Positions 62,601 to 64,000 of a DNA stretch of 64,000 nucleotides are shown one piece after another (the stretch's first letter is position 1; each line of letters begins with the position of its first letter). The translations under genes were made by a program, and so were the position numbers. Source of the DNA: Metridium senile. Taxonomy: Eukaryota > Cnidaria > Anthozoa > Actiniaria > Metridiidae. The notes below the pieces were generated by a model. That model did not search any database, had not been told where the DNA came from, and worked only from the letters and a program-made list of their open reading frames with translations. Location of the stretch: assembly GCA_949775045.1 (NCBI GenBank), contig OX459095.1, positions 28,105,564 to 28,169,563 of the forward strand, written 5' to 3'.

Positions 62601-62946
62601 CTGATTGATTGATTGATTGATAAACTGATTGATTGACTGATTGATTGATTGAAGTGGGTGGTTGGGTGACGTTGTTGGTTGATTGATTGATTGTTGTTTT
62701 GATTGAACGATTGATTGATTGACTGACTGACTGACTGACGTCTGGCGGTCAAATTTGTAAATAAATGAGTGAATGAACAAAAGAATGAATAATTGAGTGA
62801 GCGAATAAATGAATAACTCATTAACTGTGTAATTAATGAATTAACGAATGCAAATATTAAATGCAGAATGTGGGTGATGTTATGGATTAACTGATTAATT
62901 TTTCATTGTTTTCAGTTCCAAGTCTAAAGGATACAAATGCATATAA
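56620..62946 (+). CDS. LamG/concanavalin-A-like single-pass membrane protein (7 exons, 347 aa)
   Basis: Exons: 56620-56692, 58340-58679, 59269-59606, 60728-60748, 61239-61340, 61990-62128, 62916-62946; 1,044 nt with consistent phases (1,2,1,1,1,2). Residues 1-24 are a signal peptide (MKKLCLAILSIFFTLKLTIS). About 25-250 form a LamG/ConA-like jelly-roll domain: MTMSFWLRMNTGDSGN, then HIIMTGKLD, QWTHVTAIYNPSG, VYLNGTM and LLLGHENTSG. Residues 258-291 are a Thr-rich stretch and GGSGGS repeats; 309-331 a transmembrane helix; then a 16-residue tail ending SKSKGYKCI. Likely a type I surface protein binding carbohydrate or matrix; ligand unknown. Divergent to copy 3, starts about 2 kb apart. Not matched to a named gene. 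Confidence 0.9.
56693..58339. other. Intron 1 of the LamG-like gene, AT-rich
   Basis: No gene or clear transposon is seen. A short near-repeat (ACTAGGATACAGTACCTAGT; CTAGGATACTGGACTTAGT) occurs at 57,842-57,925. Confidence 0.5.
58340..59606 (+). CDS. LamG-like domain, exons 2-3
   Basis: 58340-58679 and 59269-59606 carry the whole domain, joined across a phase-2 intron (HR|SNDHTNVVLCDG). Cys pairs in DGYCTD, GTCISNPGLCTNG, LCDGTK and AAKCDLSD could form disulfides. The WTHV-x-x-x-Y and LYVDG-like VYLNGT signatures are the basis of the family call. Confidence 0.87.
58752..58872 (+). repeat. Direct duplication around a GT microsatellite
   Basis: GTGTGTCACATTTATTGTGG followed by CACTCTTTAATTGTAAATT occurs twice, separated by (GT)n. 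Just downstream, AACAAGGTCTCGATCTTAT is duplicated at about 58,901-58,938. Confidence 0.8.
60172..60460. repeat. Palindromic element in intron 3 of the LamG-like gene
   Basis: AGAGTGCTTACACTATG then TCACTCAACTGGAACAGCTT is mirrored by AAGCTGTTCCAGTTGAGTGA then CATAGTGTAAGCACTCT. Arms of about 120 bases. A SINE family A-like fragment precedes it at 60,100-60,170. Confidence 0.8.
60728..60748 (+). CDS. 21-nt micro-exon
   Basis: Encodes IALNCP between phase-1 junctions, with a TTTTTTACAG acceptor and GTATGT donor. It can be skipped without changing the frame. It adds one Cys just after the LamG domain. Confidence 0.7.
60812..60896. repeat. Short palindrome in intron 4
   Basis: CACATTTTTCACATTGTCAT then ATATACA is mirrored by TGTATATATGACAATGTG. 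Confidence 0.75.
61239..62128 (+). CDS. Gly-Ser linker and transmembrane exons 5-6
   Basis: Exon 61239-61340 encodes RTTPATTTTSS followed by about 20 residues of GGSGGS repeats. Exon 61990-62128 encodes a polar GSNQSGNDGSDGSS stretch and the hydrophobic helix VVLILLSVALFLLLIIVVAL. Confidence 0.85.
61565..61832. repeat. Palindromic element in intron 5
   Basis: CACCTATTTCAATTAACGTT then CATCTGGAATGGTTGATCTG is mirrored by CAGATCAACCATTCCAGATG then AATTGAAATAGGTG. Arms of about 70-110 bases. Confidence 0.8.
62170..62756 (+). repeat. GATT/GACT tetranucleotide array with 20-bp higher-order unit
   Basis: Repeats of GATTGACTGATTGATAAACT and simpler GATT units in intron 6. The Ser-Ile-Asn-Gln ORFs on the minus strand are artefacts. 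Confidence 0.9.
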
Positions 62947-63190
62947 GACAAACATAGTCATCGATTTTCTACGCGATTTGGTGCATGTTATAATTACGTT
63001 TGATACGAATGAGTGGATACACGTTACGCGAGCTCTTAGATATCAATAGAAGTAGCCAAACTCTTATAGGGCTGCATGTGTAGAGAGGTTATCTTCTTTT
63101 ATCTTCTCGGGCATTCTCCTCTTATTGAAACCGAGCTGAGTATTTCACATCAAAGAGAGTAAAAAAAAAAAAAAAATAGTACCATAAAAA
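62947..63190 (+). other. Proximal 3' flank of the LamG-like gene
   Basis: Probable 3' UTR. It includes an A-run at 63,162-63,176. An AATAAA occurs further on at 63,847-63,852, beyond the SINE. Confidence 0.4.
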
Positions 63191-63500
63191 AAAACACTTT
63201 TCAGTTTAACGTCTCAATCTTTCTAGCTGGACACATGTGCCCTACTTATTGGAGAGATTCAGACACACACTCACTACCTCTACGGTAAATATTTTTCACA
63301 CAACTCGGCTCACATGTACATTTTTTTTCGGAAACCGGATAACCCGGAGAAAAAAACGGATAACCCGGAGAAAAACATAGGCATAGGAGAGAAGAGCACC
63401 TCAAACAAACTCAACTCACATATAATCCATGCCCGAGCCAGGACACGAACCTGGACAACAGAGAGGCAAGCGCTCTCACCGCTATAGGCCACCTATGCCA
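63190..63500 (-). mobile_element. SINE family A (minus copy)
   Basis: The reverse complement has the tRNA-like head with GCGGTGAGAGCGCTTGCCTC and the B box CAGGTTCGTGTCCTGG, then TTTTTCTCCGGGTTATCCG and a body matching 1,160-1,435. Confidence 0.8.
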
Positions 63501-63924
63501 CCATGTTGTCTTATTGTCGTGTGAAGCCTTTAGTGATAGGCGGTCTGAGTAACTGTTGTAGGAAAGGTTTTGAAAAAAAAAAATATATATATATATAATT
63601 AATTAATTAATTAATATTTAATTTAATTTCTCTTTGTGCAAACAGCACACTACCGAGCAACACACGCACACAAAATATTTAACAATTATTTCAATTGAAA
63701 CATCAAATTGATAATATAAAACTATTTCATAGAACTTGTCAGAGTCAACGGGGAGTGCACGACCAGAAGGAGTTGTGGTTAGGCATACAGCATACCTCAG
63801 TTTTATGTGGATTGGCTAAGCACAGTTTCATAAACCAAAAGCTATTAATAAAGTGCTAAATATTTGGGAACCCGTTACTTCTCTGTTGGTTTTATCCCTG
63901 CCTAACGTAGTGTGTCGAATCTTG

Positions 63925-63955
<31 letters not shown>

Positions 63956-64000
63956 ATAGATAAATAGATAAATATAGAGCTAGCATTGTGCGCAGTAAAT
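63501..64000. other. Right-edge flank, no gene
   Basis: Contains (AT)n/(TTAA)n at 63,580-63,625 and an (AAAT)n array at 63,925-63,975. No coding signal. Confidence 0.6.

Noticed and set aside
62322..62821. 152- and 154-codon Ser/Ile/Asn/Gln-rich ORFs on the minus strand
   Set aside because: Products of the GATT/GACT repeat array within intron 6 of the LamG-like gene.

Overview
The window is invertebrate animal nuclear DNA. Its genes are split into many short exons with consensus GT-AG junctions, introns are long and AT-rich, and the non-coding sequence is crowded with SINEs, LINE remnants, palindromic DNA elements and microsatellites. Gene content (immunoglobulin-domain adhesion GPCRs and a laminin-G-like membrane protein) and transposon types fit an early-branching marine metazoan, most likely a cnidarian. 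The species cannot be named from the sequence alone.

Main locus: three head-to-tail copies of an adhesion GPCR gene on the minus strand. Copy 1 (69-836) shows only its signal-peptide exon and first Ig exon before leaving the left edge. Copy 2 (14,753-41,369) is complete: 18 exons, all phases consistent, no stops, 994 aa, ordered signal peptide, three Ig-like domains, GAIN domain with GPS (His-Leu-Thr cleavage site), seven transmembrane helices and cytoplasmic tail. Copy 3 (47,217-54,664) keeps 12 intact exons but stops two codons after its homology to the GPS exon of copy 2 ends. It has no 7TM part, and its GPS reads His-Leu-Ala instead of His-Leu-Thr. It therefore looks like a secreted, uncleavable ectodomain paralogue (649 aa).

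A divergent gene on the plus strand (56,620-62,946, seven exons, 347 aa) encodes a signal peptide, a LamG/concanavalin-A-like domain, a Gly-Ser linker, one transmembrane helix and a very short tail.

Layout: 1-840 start of copy 1; 840-8,075 its upstream flank, with a SINE, a 32-bp array and a 68-bp array; 8,076-14,254 a CACTA/EnSpm-like element with palindromic subterminal arrays and a large fold-back element nested inside; 14,753-41,369 copy 2, whose introns hold two LINE remnants, a composite insertion with an LTR-retroelement protease fragment, a 33-bp minisatellite, a THAP-transposase pseudogene and a Penelope-like GIY-YIG remnant; 41,370-47,216 flank and repeats, including a 1.2-kb element also present inverted in copy 2; 47,217-54,664 copy 3; 54,665-56,619 shared intergenic region with a SINE; 56,620-62,946 the LamG-like gene; 62,947-64,000 its 3' flank with a SINE.
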